Positions 42,123 through 50,192 of a stretch of DNA of 64,000 nucleotides are shown one piece after another (the first letter of the stretch is position 1; every line of letters begins with the position of its first letter). Position numbers and translations under genes: made by a program. Source of the stretch: UBA7703 sp963667195 (GTDB taxonomy: Bacteria > Bacillota > Clostridia > Christensenellales > CAG-138); assembly GCA_963667195.1 (NCBI GenBank), contig OY762962.1, positions 1,488,001-1,552,000 on the forward strand, in the 5' to 3' direction. A model generated the notes under the pieces. That model was not told the DNA's origin, did no database searches, and was given only the letters and a program-made list of their open reading frames with translations.

Positions 42123-42851
42123 TCAGCAGGCTTTTCCCTGAATCAGCTCAAAGCAGAGGTTAAAGACATCGTCGCGCATCTCGTGCATGACGCTGCCGAT
42201 GCTGTCGTCGGTGACATAGGACATCATGCCAGTCGCGTAGTTGGAGATGATGCCGACCGCCGCGTACTGAATGCCGAGGTCGCGCGCAAGCGGCGCCTCC
42301 GGTACCAGCGTCTGTCCGACAATCTGCGCGCCAAACATGCGAAACATCCTAACCTCAGCCGCGGTTTCAAAGCGCGGGCCTTCGGTGCAGCAATAGATCG
42401 CGCGGCCGGAATACGGCAGCTTCTTGCTGAGGATCAGTTGCTCCAGCTCGTCGTTGAGCTCGGGGCTGAAGACGTCCTCCATGCCGGTGTGGAGCGCAAG
42501 CCGATGTTCCAGATCAAAGGAGGACGGGCGCTTCTTCGTCATATCGATAAAATCGTTGATCAGGCACACGGTACCGACCTTGAAGCCGTAGTCGCAAGCG
42601 CCGACGGAGGAAAGGCCGATGATGTGGGTCACGCCCAGCATCTGCATCGCGTAGATATTCGCGCGGTAATTGATATCCGCCGGATCATGGCGAAAGAGTA
42701 CGCCGTGGCGGAAGCGGAAAATGACCTCTTGCCCGCAGTCGAGCATTCCGCGGTAGATGACCACGTCGCCATAGGGCGTGCCGACCACTTCTTCACGGTA
42801 GGGGATGGGCAGCGATTCGATGTTCGTGCCGCCGATGATCGCGTACTTCAT
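42123..42851 (-). CDS. MTAP/PNP-family nucleoside phosphorylase
   Basis: 242-residue phosphorylase acting on 5'-methylthioadenosine, methylthioinosine or a 6-oxopurine nucleoside. Seen are IIGGTNIE at the start, the phosphate-site RHG and HDPADINYRANIYAM, and CTEGPRFETAAEVRMF in the last third. Base specificity cannot be set by eye. It is divergent from an MtnA-like isomerase gene, which favours MTA salvage. The ribosome site GGAGGTGAT is ideally spaced to an out-of-frame ATG whose 3-codon frame ends on this start codon. Confidence 0.88.
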   Translation of the reverse strand: MKYAIIGGTNIESLPIPYREEVVGTPYGDVVIYRGMLDCGQEVIFRFRHGVLFRHDPADINYRANIYAMQMLGVTHIIGLSSVGACDYGFKVGTVCLINDFIDMTKKRPSSFDLEHRLALHTGMEDVFSPELNDELEQLILSKKLPYSGRAIYCCTEGPRFETAAEVRMFRMFGAQIVGQTLVPEAPLARDLGIQYAAVGIISNYATGMMSYVTDDSIGSVMHEMRDDVFNLCFELIQGKAC

Positions 42852-42859
42852 ATAACCAT
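42848..42859 (-). CDS. Three-codon ORF (MVI) overlapping the phosphorylase start
   Basis: On the minus strand GGAGGTGAT is followed by ATG GTT ATA TGA. The TGA overlaps the phosphorylase ATG as ATGA. The ribosome site is well spaced for this tiny frame and about 12 nt from the real gene start, suggesting initiation by re-use of terminated ribosomes. Translation is not demonstrated. Confidence 0.3.
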   Translation of the reverse strand: MVI

Positions 42860-42980
42860 ATCACCTCCGCTAGACTATACCATAGCGCGGCAGGAAAGTG
42901 TATACTGAAAGGGTGCCTGTAAGATTTTTATCCGCATAAATCCGGTTCGGCACAGTGAAATCATCCAAAGGAGCGAAACC

Positions 42981-44018
42981 ATGCTAAGAGCCGATCACGA
43001 TCTTGCTTTCTTATTCCGTTTTGAAAACATCGCGTGGTACGAAAACGGTGCCGTGCGTATCCTCGATCGCAGAATCTATCCCGCGCGGGAGGAATACGTC
43101 ACCTGCCATACCCATCAGGAGGTGGCGAAGGCCATCACCGACATGGTTACTCAGAGCTACGGCCCGTTTCACGCGGCGGCGATGGGGATGGCGCTGGCGG
43201 CCTACGAGTGTCGCGAAAAGACCGCATCGGAGCAGCTCGACTACCTCAAATCCGCGGCGGACGTGATTGCCAACGCGCGCCCGACCACCGCGCGCAAGAT
43301 GCGCACCTGGACGGACGACTGCGAGCGGGACGCGAAAGCCGCAATTCTCTCGGGCAGGAGCGCTTGCGATGCGATCATGTCGGGTGCCGTTGCGAAGTTT
43401 TCCCGCCGCTATGACCGGATCGACCGCGAAGCACGGTTTTTCCTCGAAAAGATTCCGAAAAATCCAACGATCATGACCCAGTGTTATGGAGACGCGGATG
43501 TCGGCATGCTGCTTCGCGGGCTATGCGAGCGCGGCGACGACGCGAAGTTCTTTACGCCGGAGACGCGGCCATATCTGCAGGGCGCGCGCCTGACCGCGAG
43601 CGTGATCTGCGACATGGGCTTCGACGTCACGCTGATTACGGACAACATGCCGGGTTATGTACTGGGACACAAGCATGTTGACATTTTCACGACCTCCGCG
43701 GACGTCATCACGCTCGACGGTCACGTGGTCAATAAAGTCGGCACCTTCCAGATTGCTCTGTGCGCGAACTATTACGGCGTGCCGTACTACGTTGCGGGAT
43801 TTCCCGACCGTACCCACCCGGATATCGACTCGGTGCACATCGAGGAGCGCAACGGCGACGAGGTGCGCCACGCGATGGGCGTTTGCACCTGCAAGGCCGG
43901 CGTGAAGGGATTCTATCCCGCCTTTGATATCACGCCGCCGGAGCTTGTTACGGGCGTTGCGACGGACGTGGGCGTGCTCAAGCCCACAGAGCTAAAAGAC
44001 TATCAGCCGATGGAGTAA
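42981..44018 (+). CDS. MtnA-like isomerase, eIF2B alpha/beta/delta superfamily
   Basis: 345 residues. The family's catalytic cysteine is in MTQCYGDADVG (compare LTHCNAG) and the aspartate in TSADVITLDGHVVNKVGT (compare GADRIAANGDVANKIGT). The best guess is 5-methylthioribose-1-phosphate isomerase, converting MTR-1-P to MTRu-1-P, or a close relative acting on another sugar phosphate. AAAGGAG precedes the ATG. It is divergent from the nucleoside phosphorylase that would make its substrate. No further methionine-salvage genes are adjacent. Confidence 0.8.
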   Translation: MLRADHDLAFLFRFENIAWYENGAVRILDRRIYPAREEYVTCHTHQEVAKAITDMVTQSYGPFHAAAMGMALAAYECREKTASEQLDYLKSAADVIANARPTTARKMRTWTDDCERDAKAAILSGRSACDAIMSGAVAKFSRRYDRIDREARFFLEKIPKNPTIMTQCYGDADVGMLLRGLCERGDDAKFFTPETRPYLQGARLTASVICDMGFDVTLITDNMPGYVLGHKHVDIFTTSADVITLDGHVVNKVGTFQIALCANYYGVPYYVAGFPDRTHPDIDSVHIEERNGDEVRHAMGVCTCKAGVKGFYPAFDITPPELVTGVATDVGVLKPTELKDYQPME

Positions 44019-44078
44019 ACGAACGCAAAGAAAAAGGCGGGATGCAGATGCATCCCGCCTTATTTTATGTTTGTAGGA

Positions 44079-45320
44079 TCAGCCTACGTAGATCGCCTTG
44101 ATCTGCCGCGTGCTCGGCATCATCATGATCCAAGTGTTGCCGGGCTCCAGACGGAGGATTGTGCCATCGTAGAGCGTGTAGCTGGTGGGATCGTTCAACG
44201 TCAGCCTGCTCCAGCTGCCAAACACCGCGCGCCCGTTGACAAAGTACATGCAGTCGCCCTTGCCGGTCAGCTCAATGCTGCGGTAATTCTTGTCAAACGC
44301 GGACACGCGCACATACTGCACGATCAGGTTCTGTACGGTGATCTGTTCGTTCTCATAACCGAGCGCGTCGTCCGTCGGGGTGAGAGACTTGCTCTCGCTG
44401 AGCACGTTCTTCGAGTTCTTGTCACTGCGAATGAAAAGATTTTTCGCCTTGTCGTAGGTGAAGAGCACACGCTCCGAATCAGAGCTCGTAAACGGAATGC
44501 CTACACTGACAACCTCTTTGCCCTTTTCATAGTTTACCCCGTGTTCGAAGGTAAACCGCGTGTCGCTGAGAGACACGGAGAAGTGATAGTTGTTCTCCAC
44601 ATAAGGCAGCAACTGGAAGAAGTTGGTATGCTCCTCGATGGCGGTGATGGTCTTGTCGCGATAAAAATAACTCGCGGCATCTCCTGTGTTTTCCACGTGG
44701 AAACGCACGCCGCTGTCCTTGAGAAGCGGGTAGTTTTCCGCGGATATCTCCGGATCGCCGAGCGAAACATAGAGCCCGCCCCACTCCTGCGCGGCCTCCG
44801 CAAGATATGCGCGCGAGGTGCGAACCGGACCCACGCGCTCCGGCAGCACGTCGGAAAACAGCGCGAGATATCGCGTGCCGTGGTCGGTTCGATCGAGCGG
44901 GAATTCATACACGATGTCCGCAAGCATCAACGAGGTCTGCGGCCGCGCCTGCGCCGCGTTGTCCATTGCGACCAGCACCGGACGATACACTGCGCCATCC
45001 GGCAGGGGACGCCCTGTCGTGGGGGAAATGCCCTCGTGGAACGGCGTTGGAGAAGGGGTCTCGTCCGGAGATTCCGTTTTCTTTTGCTCGCTGAGGGCGA
45101 TGAGCGGCGTTGCCGTCGCAGCGGCAGTGGGGTTGGAGTTGGAGCCGCTTGCGTCGGTCACGACGACGATCTCCGTCTCTTCGCTTGTGTTTTGCGCGGG
45201 TGACATGCCCGTGATGGTTTGAATCACCGAGCAGCCGGAGAGCAACACAACAAGCCCCGTCAGCAGTGACAGCAGCCGCGGAGCAATGCTGCGTATTCTG
45301 TTGTGCGCCGCGCTATTCAA
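44079..45320 (-). CDS. DUF3048 lipoprotein (second of a tandem pair)
   Basis: 413-residue secreted protein with an N-terminal signal and lipobox LLSGC (Cys30), then a Thr/Ser/Pro-rich linker to about 95. The DUF3048 (YerB-like) domain follows, with RPVLVAMDNAAQARPQTSLM and ERVGPVRTSRAYL, and ends LEPGNTWIMMMPS. It starts with TTG overlapping the stop of its paralogue by 8 bp. Function of the family is unknown. The two proteins differ widely outside the domain motifs. Confidence 0.85.
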   Translation of the reverse strand: MNSAAHNRIRSIAPRLLSLLTGLVVLLSGCSVIQTITGMSPAQNTSEETEIVVVTDASGSNSNPTAAATATPLIALSEQKKTESPDETPSPTPFHEGISPTTGRPLPDGAVYRPVLVAMDNAAQARPQTSLMLADIVYEFPLDRTDHGTRYLALFSDVLPERVGPVRTSRAYLAEAAQEWGGLYVSLGDPEISAENYPLLKDSGVRFHVENTGDAASYFYRDKTITAIEEHTNFFQLLPYVENNYHFSVSLSDTRFTFEHGVNYEKGKEVVSVGIPFTSSDSERVLFTYDKAKNLFIRSDKNSKNVLSESKSLTPTDDALGYENEQITVQNLIVQYVRVSAFDKNYRSIELTGKGDCMYFVNGRAVFGSWSRLTLNDPTSYTLYDGTILRLEPGNTWIMMMPSTRQIKAIYVG

Positions 45321-46515
45321 CCGTCACCGGAACGGAGGACGGATGCACTGCGATCCAGGTATTGCCCGGTTCAAGCGTGACGAGTGAGCCGTCGTCCAAC
45401 AGATAGGATGTATAATCTTCCGCGGTCGGGCGTGACCATGTGCCGGACACGTGCTGGCCGTTGATGAAGTATTCGCATTTGCCCGTGCCGATCATATTGC
45501 AGGTGCGGCGGTGCTTCGGGTCTTCCTTGACGGAGCCGTAGTCCGCGTACATGACGATGAGGTTTTGCACATTCATCTGCTCGGTAATGAAGTTATCCCC
45601 GTTGTCCGTGAGCGTACGCACCATGTGCGGTTCTCCGGCCTCGGAGCGGAAGAGGCGATTCTTTGCGGGGTCATAGGTGAACTGAATCCAGTTCGGGTCC
45701 TTGTTGTTGTCGTACGGCAGCGAAACTTTGGTAAAGGATTTGCCGTTCTCGTAATGGATGCCTTCTAAAAAATTGAAGCGCTGGTTCGGCTTTGCCTCGT
45801 GATCACCATAGTATTTGTTGACCAGCGCCGCGACGCGGTAATACAGCGCGTGTACGCTGCTGCGCGCCGTCTCTACCGCGCGGAATTTATAGCCGTTGGG
45901 CGTTTCAAAATCGTCATAACCGCAGACCTTCCGGTAAAACGTCTTGTTGAAGCCGTGAAAGTCGCCGCCGGGCAGATACAGCGAGATGAGGTCGCCGGGA
46001 ATGCGACGATAAGGCTTATCCAGCACGACATATCCTTCGTGTAGGTACATGCAGTCCCACTCCTGCACCATATCGATGATATAGTAGCGCGTGGAGCGCA
46101 GAGGGCCCGCGTAGAGCGGATAGGTGTCGTTAAACAGCGCCTGCAGCCGCGTGATCGAATCCTCGGCGAGAAACTCGTAGACGATGTCCGCTTCCATCAG
46201 CGAGGTTTGCGGTTTGGAGCCTTTCGCGTTGTCGATGGACATGATAAACGGGCGCAGCGGCGTTCCTTCCGGAATGACGCGGCCTGAAGTAAGCGAGCGG
46301 TTTTTGGGTTCCGGTGTGGGTGTCGGCGTGGGCTCCGGCGTTGCCGTGATTGAAAGCGTCACGACGGGCGCGTCCGTAGGATTCGGGGTTGCGGTCGGCA
46401 CCGGTGCCTGACTTTGCGAGCATCCGCCCAAGAGAAACGCAAATGCCAGCGCACCCGCCAAAGCCGCGGAGTAGCGCCTGCCATGCGGCAGTTTGCCCGC
46501 CTGAAGTGATATCAT
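45313..46515 (-). CDS. DUF3048 lipoprotein (first of a tandem pair)
   Basis: 400-residue lipoprotein: signal peptide with lipobox FLLGGC (Cys32), a linker of Thr-Pro repeats at about 38-72, then a DUF3048 domain with RPFIMSIDNAKGSKPQTSLM and YAGPLRSTRYYIIDMVQEWD, ending LEPGNTWIAVHPS. It overlaps the second copy, so both are made together. A duplicated pair of anchored proteins suggests a heteromeric envelope function, which is inference. Confidence 0.85.
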   Translation of the reverse strand: MISLQAGKLPHGRRYSAALAGALAFAFLLGGCSQSQAPVPTATPNPTDAPVVTLSITATPEPTPTPTPEPKNRSLTSGRVIPEGTPLRPFIMSIDNAKGSKPQTSLMEADIVYEFLAEDSITRLQALFNDTYPLYAGPLRSTRYYIIDMVQEWDCMYLHEGYVVLDKPYRRIPGDLISLYLPGGDFHGFNKTFYRKVCGYDDFETPNGYKFRAVETARSSVHALYYRVAALVNKYYGDHEAKPNQRFNFLEGIHYENGKSFTKVSLPYDNNKDPNWIQFTYDPAKNRLFRSEAGEPHMVRTLTDNGDNFITEQMNVQNLIVMYADYGSVKEDPKHRRTCNMIGTGKCEYFINGQHVSGTWSRPTAEDYTSYLLDDGSLVTLEPGNTWIAVHPSSVPVTVE

Positions 46516-46585
46516 AGCGATTGATCCTTTCGTGTTTCAAGAGCTCCGCGATCGGAGAACCGTCCGATCATCGGATGTGCCGGAA

Positions 46586-47326
46586 TTAGGAACGATCCTT
46601 TTTCCTGCTCACGACGACGATGGTTGCAAGCACGACGACGGCGAGCAGCAAACCGCCTCCGACATAATAAACCGTTGCGGACAGAGCCGCAGGCGAAGAG
46701 GTGATCTCAGGTGAAGTGGTCGCCTGTGTCTCCGCATTTTCGCTGGTTGCGGCTGGCGAAGGAGTGGGAATCGGCGTTGGTGTCGGCGAAGGAATCGGCG
46801 TTGCGGGCACCCAGGGCGTAACCACGGGCGCGGGCAGCGGCGCGGTGCCGACCGTGATGCCGCCGTCGGTGATGGCGATCAACGCCGTGGATTGATTATA
46901 GCTCGCGTCAACGCGCGTGATGATTCCGTTGGAGATGGTCACCGCGCTACCTGTGTCGCCGAGCAGGCGAAAGCGCAGCGTCATGAGCGTGCCCGCGCCC
47001 GAAAGCCCAAGCGCGCTGGCGCAAGCCACGCGGATGCGGCCGGGAGTGTCCGCGTTGATCACGGTGTACTGCGCGGCAAAGAGGTCGCCCGGCGTCATGG
47101 AGACAAACTCCAGCGCGGCGCTGTCGTAGTTGATGTCAAACTGCGCAGAATCGACGCCCGCACAATCGGAAAGCTGCACGGAAAGATCGACCTGCTTGCC
47201 CGCTTCGCCGGTGACGGTATCCACCTGAATCCGTACGACGTCTTCTTCCACAGCATATGCCTTCGCCGGAGCCGCCAACGCGACGGCAAGCAGCAGGGCG
47301 CTCAGGAGCAGAAGCGTACGTTTCAT
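46586..47326 (-). CDS. Cohesin-domain cell-surface protein
   Basis: 246 residues: signal peptide (MKRTLLLLSALLLAVALAAP), a cohesin-type beta-sandwich at about 28-150 (VDTVTGEAGKQVDLSVQLSD, FDINYDSAALEFVSM, TLMTLRFRLLG), a Thr-Pro-Ser linker, then a C-terminal transmembrane helix with KKDRS cytoplasmic tail. The frame stays open upstream, but AGGTG precedes this ATG and the signal peptide begins here. Cohesins normally bind dockerins; no dockerin is encoded in the window. It is followed by the DUF3048 genes on the same strand. Confidence 0.82.
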   Translation of the reverse strand: MKRTLLLLSALLLAVALAAPAKAYAVEEDVVRIQVDTVTGEAGKQVDLSVQLSDCAGVDSAQFDINYDSAALEFVSMTPGDLFAAQYTVINADTPGRIRVACASALGLSGAGTLMTLRFRLLGDTGSAVTISNGIITRVDASYNQSTALIAITDGGITVGTAPLPAPVVTPWVPATPIPSPTPTPIPTPSPAATSENAETQATTSPEITSSPAALSATVYYVGGGLLLAVVVLATIVVVSRKKDRS

Positions 47327-47575
47327 CGATTGCACCTCATGAATAAAAACTGTATGATATATGGTACAGCAAATTCGGGTGGAAGTCAATTTTGAGGGGC
47401 GTCCCGGACATCCAAAATCACGCAGATCGGCGGTTTTCCCGCGTAGGAAAAGCGGCGTTTTCGTAAACCTTTGGTGACGCGTGGAACAGGGCGAACGGAA
47501 CAGCAAGAAGAATCGAAAACATTCGGTATTACAGAATATCGAATGGGAATAAAATAGAAAACGTTGGGTAGGATC

Positions 47576-48424
47576 ATGGAAAACATCGGGTATTATAACG
47601 GCACATTCGCTCCGATGGAGCAGCTGAGCATCCCCGCGCTCGACCGCGGAGTCTACTTTGGAGACGGCGTATATGAGGCAATGCGCGTGGAGCGGCACCG
47701 CTTTTTTGCGCTCAAGGAGCATCTTTCCCGCCTGAGAGACAGCCTCGCGTTTCTGCGCATCGCGTTTCCGATGACGGACGAAGCGCTCACCGCGATCTTG
47801 CAGGAGGCGGCGGATCGCGTGGACAGCGACTCCCAGCAGCTCTACTTTCAGATCACACGCGCAACGGCGATGCGGACGCACTCATTCCCCGAATCGGGCG
47901 AAGCGAACCTGCTGGTGTTTTCGCGCGGCGTCCCGCTGGCGGACTTAACGGATTACCGCCGCGTCGTCATGCTGGCGGATACGCGCTGGGGACATTGCAA
48001 CATCAAATCCCTCAACCTGATTCCGAGCGTGCTCGCGGCGCAGACCGCCAAGGAGCGCGGGTGCAGCGAGGCGGTGTTCCATCGGGACGGCATCGTCAGC
48101 GAGTGCTCCAGCTCCAACCTGCTGCTGCTCAAGGACGGCGTGCTGCGCACAGCGCCCGCCGACGAGCGGATTCTGCCGGGCGTGACGCGCGCGCATTTTC
48201 TCATGCTTGCGCGGGAACTCGGCGTTCCCGTGGACGAGACCGCGTTTACGCTGGAAGAGATGCTCGATGCCGACGAGCTGATGATCACCAGTACCAGCGC
48301 GCATGGGTTGCCCGTTGGATTCGTGGACGACAAACCCGTCTGCGGCAGGGATGAGGCGCTGCTAAGAAAGCTGCAAAAAGCATACTGTGAGTTTTTCTGG
48401 AGTTCAATCGAAGCAAACGCGTGA
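47576..48424 (+). CDS. D-amino-acid transaminase, PLP fold class IV
   Basis: 282 residues. The cofactor lysine is K144 in RWGHCNIKSLNLIPSVL, matching the CDIKSLNLL motif of D-alanine transaminases rather than the branched-chain group. Start YNGTF and DRGVYFGDGVYE are class IV features; SECSSSNLLLLKDG and ITSTSA follow. An in-frame TTG at 47564 is possible, but ATG 47576 has AGGA upstream. It may supply D-glutamate or D-alanine for the cell wall. The next gene follows after 6-30 bp. Confidence 0.88.
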   Translation: MENIGYYNGTFAPMEQLSIPALDRGVYFGDGVYEAMRVERHRFFALKEHLSRLRDSLAFLRIAFPMTDEALTAILQEAADRVDSDSQQLYFQITRATAMRTHSFPESGEANLLVFSRGVPLADLTDYRRVVMLADTRWGHCNIKSLNLIPSVLAAQTAKERGCSEAVFHRDGIVSECSSSNLLLLKDGVLRTAPADERILPGVTRAHFLMLARELGVPVDETAFTLEEMLDADELMITSTSAHGLPVGFVDDKPVCGRDEALLRKLQKAYCEFFWSSIEANA

Positions 48425-48445
48425 AGCGCTTTGCACCTGAAGGGA

Positions 48446-49351
48446 ATGTACACATTGCAGAAATGGTTGCGAGGAGAATCCGGTAAGGCGACGCTGCTGG
48501 CGCTGGCTGCTGCGGCGTTCTACGCGTGCGCAACTCCGCTCTCAAAGCGCTTGCTGGAGAGCCTGCCACCGGTATTGCTGGCGGGGCTTTTATACCTCGG
48601 CGCGGGAGTCGGGGCGGCTTTGGTGCTGCTCTTTGGCGCAAGGCGCGCGAAACCTAGCGGCATTGTTGCGTTCGCGCGGGATGAGGTGCCGTATGTCGTC
48701 GCGATGGTACTGCTGGATGTGCTTGCGCCAATCCTGCTGCTGTTTGGGCTTCGCAGTGCATCCGCCGCGAGCGCGTCTCTGCTGAACAACTTCGAGATCG
48801 TCGCAACCGTGCTCATCGCGCTGCTGTTCTTTCGGGAATCGATTTCGCCCAAGCTCTGGCTTGCCGTGGCGCTGATTACGGTTGGCAGCAGCCTCCTGAC
48901 CTTCGACGCAAGCGAAGCGTTCACCTTCTCCGGCGGGTCGGTGCTGGTGCTGCTGGCAACCGTCTGCTGGGGGCTTGAAAACAACTGCACGCGAAAACTT
49001 TCGCAAAACAATCCGATTCTCATCGTCGCGGTCAAGGGCCTCGGCTCCGGCTTGGTTTCGCTTGCAATCGGTCTTGCGATCGGGGAGCGCTTCTCCGGCA
49101 TGGAAATGGTGCTTCTCGCGATGCTGACCGGGTTTTTCACCTACGGCATCAGCATTGCGTGTTATATCCGCGCGCAACGCACGCTCGGCGCCGCGAAGAC
49201 CAGCGCGTATTACGCGGCCGCGCCGTTCATCGGAGCCGCGCTGTCGTTCGCGCTGCTCGGCGAGCATGCCAACGGACTGTTCTTTCTCGCGCTGTTGTTC
49301 ATGGGCGCGGGCGCGCTCCTGACGGCGCTTGACCACGCTCGAACCAAATAA
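48446..49351 (+). CDS. EamA-family (DMT) transporter
   Basis: About 300 residues with ten hydrophobic segments and two EamA repeats (LLALAAAAFYACATPLSKRL at the start, WGLENNCTRKLS between the repeats). The substrate is unknown; metabolite or amino-acid efflux is usual for the family. The start is uncertain: TTG 48431, ATG 48446 and TTG 48455 are all in frame, and AAGGGA at 48439 is best spaced for TTG 48455. It follows the transaminase gene closely, so both are likely one unit ending at the hairpin at 49374. Confidence 0.82.
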   Translation: MYTLQKWLRGESGKATLLALAAAAFYACATPLSKRLLESLPPVLLAGLLYLGAGVGAALVLLFGARRAKPSGIVAFARDEVPYVVAMVLLDVLAPILLLFGLRSASAASASLLNNFEIVATVLIALLFFRESISPKLWLAVALITVGSSLLTFDASEAFTFSGGSVLVLLATVCWGLENNCTRKLSQNNPILIVAVKGLGSGLVSLAIGLAIGERFSGMEMVLLAMLTGFFTYGISIACYIRAQRTLGAAKTSAYYAAAPFIGAALSFALLGEHANGLFFLALLFMGAGALLTALDHARTK

Positions 49352-49373
49352 AGCTTGATTTCGATCAAATAGC

Positions 49374-49402
49374 AAATCGGCACCCTGATCGGGTGCCGAT
49401 TT
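49374..49402. terminator. Bidirectional terminator
   Basis: 12-bp stem AAATCGGCACCC / GGGTGCCGATTT with a 5-nt loop, then TGTTT; lies between convergent genes. Confidence 0.88.
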
Positions 49403-49432
49403 GTTTATGTTGTCTGCGTAGGCTCTGCCTAC

Positions 49433-50008
49433 TTATTCTTCCGCCGCGACCAGCAGCGCGCGGCAGGGCGCGCCTTCCGCACCGGAGATCTTCAGCGGAG
49501 CCGCGTATAGCGTATAGCGCCCGTCCGGCACGGCGCGAAGGTCGAGATTCTCCAGCACGGCGACGCCGTAGCCAAGCAGCGCAACATGTACGGAGAGCTC
49601 GTCCGAATAGGAACCGATGGACTGGCGGTCGGTACCGATCAGCACACAACCCTGATTATACAGATACCCGATTGCGCTCTCGGTGAGCTCGCCCGGCCCG
49701 TGCAGCAGGATGCGCGGCGCAAAGGGTCGCTTCATGAAGTACATCGCGTCCAGCGGCGTCTTCGGCACCGTGAGCACCACGCAGTCGCCCACGAACTGCT
49801 CCAGCGCAAGGGAGGCGATGTCCTTGCCGTCCGCGATGAAGTGCAGCGGCGCGTCCACATGGGTGCCCGCGTGCATGCTGGTCTCGAGGCGGCTGAGGTT
49901 ATAGCTCTCGCCGTCCTTCATGCGGTGTACCGCCCGCAGGCGCGGCGGCTCGTCTCCCGGATACGGGAGCGTCTTGATCAGGTCGCGTGAAATATCGTAA
50001 ATCTTCAT
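49433..50008 (-). CDS. Cyclase-family (kynurenine formamidase-like) metal hydrolase
   Basis: 191 residues. The metal-binding motif HAGTHVDAPLHF is the signature of the cyclase/KynB family, preceded by YDISRDLIKTLPYPGD. The ATG at 50008 begins the recognisable domain; upstream codons of the same frame have no family sequence. Members hydrolyse N-formylkynurenine, isatin or other amides; no tryptophan-pathway neighbours are present, so substrate is open. It is a single gene convergent with the EamA gene. Confidence 0.85.
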   Translation of the reverse strand: MKIYDISRDLIKTLPYPGDEPPRLRAVHRMKDGESYNLSRLETSMHAGTHVDAPLHFIADGKDIASLALEQFVGDCVVLTVPKTPLDAMYFMKRPFAPRILLHGPGELTESAIGYLYNQGCVLIGTDRQSIGSYSDELSVHVALLGYGVAVLENLDLRAVPDGRYTLYAAPLKISGAEGAPCRALLVAAEE

Positions 50009-50192
50009 GTGGCATTCATTCCTTATCCGCGGATTTTTGTCCGCTTTGGCCGCATTTTTGTGGCAAGATTCATTATACGTTGCGTGGAAGCAAAACGCAA
50101 AGCGTAATTTTATACATCGGGCGCGAATAAAAAGGCTGCCCAAGAAAGAAAGAATCTTTCCGGACAGCCCAGAGGAGAGACGATTTATTTGC

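Noticed and set aside
46701..46895. Plus-strand Gly/Val-rich frame opposite the cohesin gene
   Set aside because: It is the antisense reading of the Thr-Pro linker repeat.
47327..47881. 184-codon extension upstream of the cohesin gene's signal peptide
   Set aside because: The extension overlaps the opposite-strand transaminase gene and would bury a clear signal peptide in the interior.
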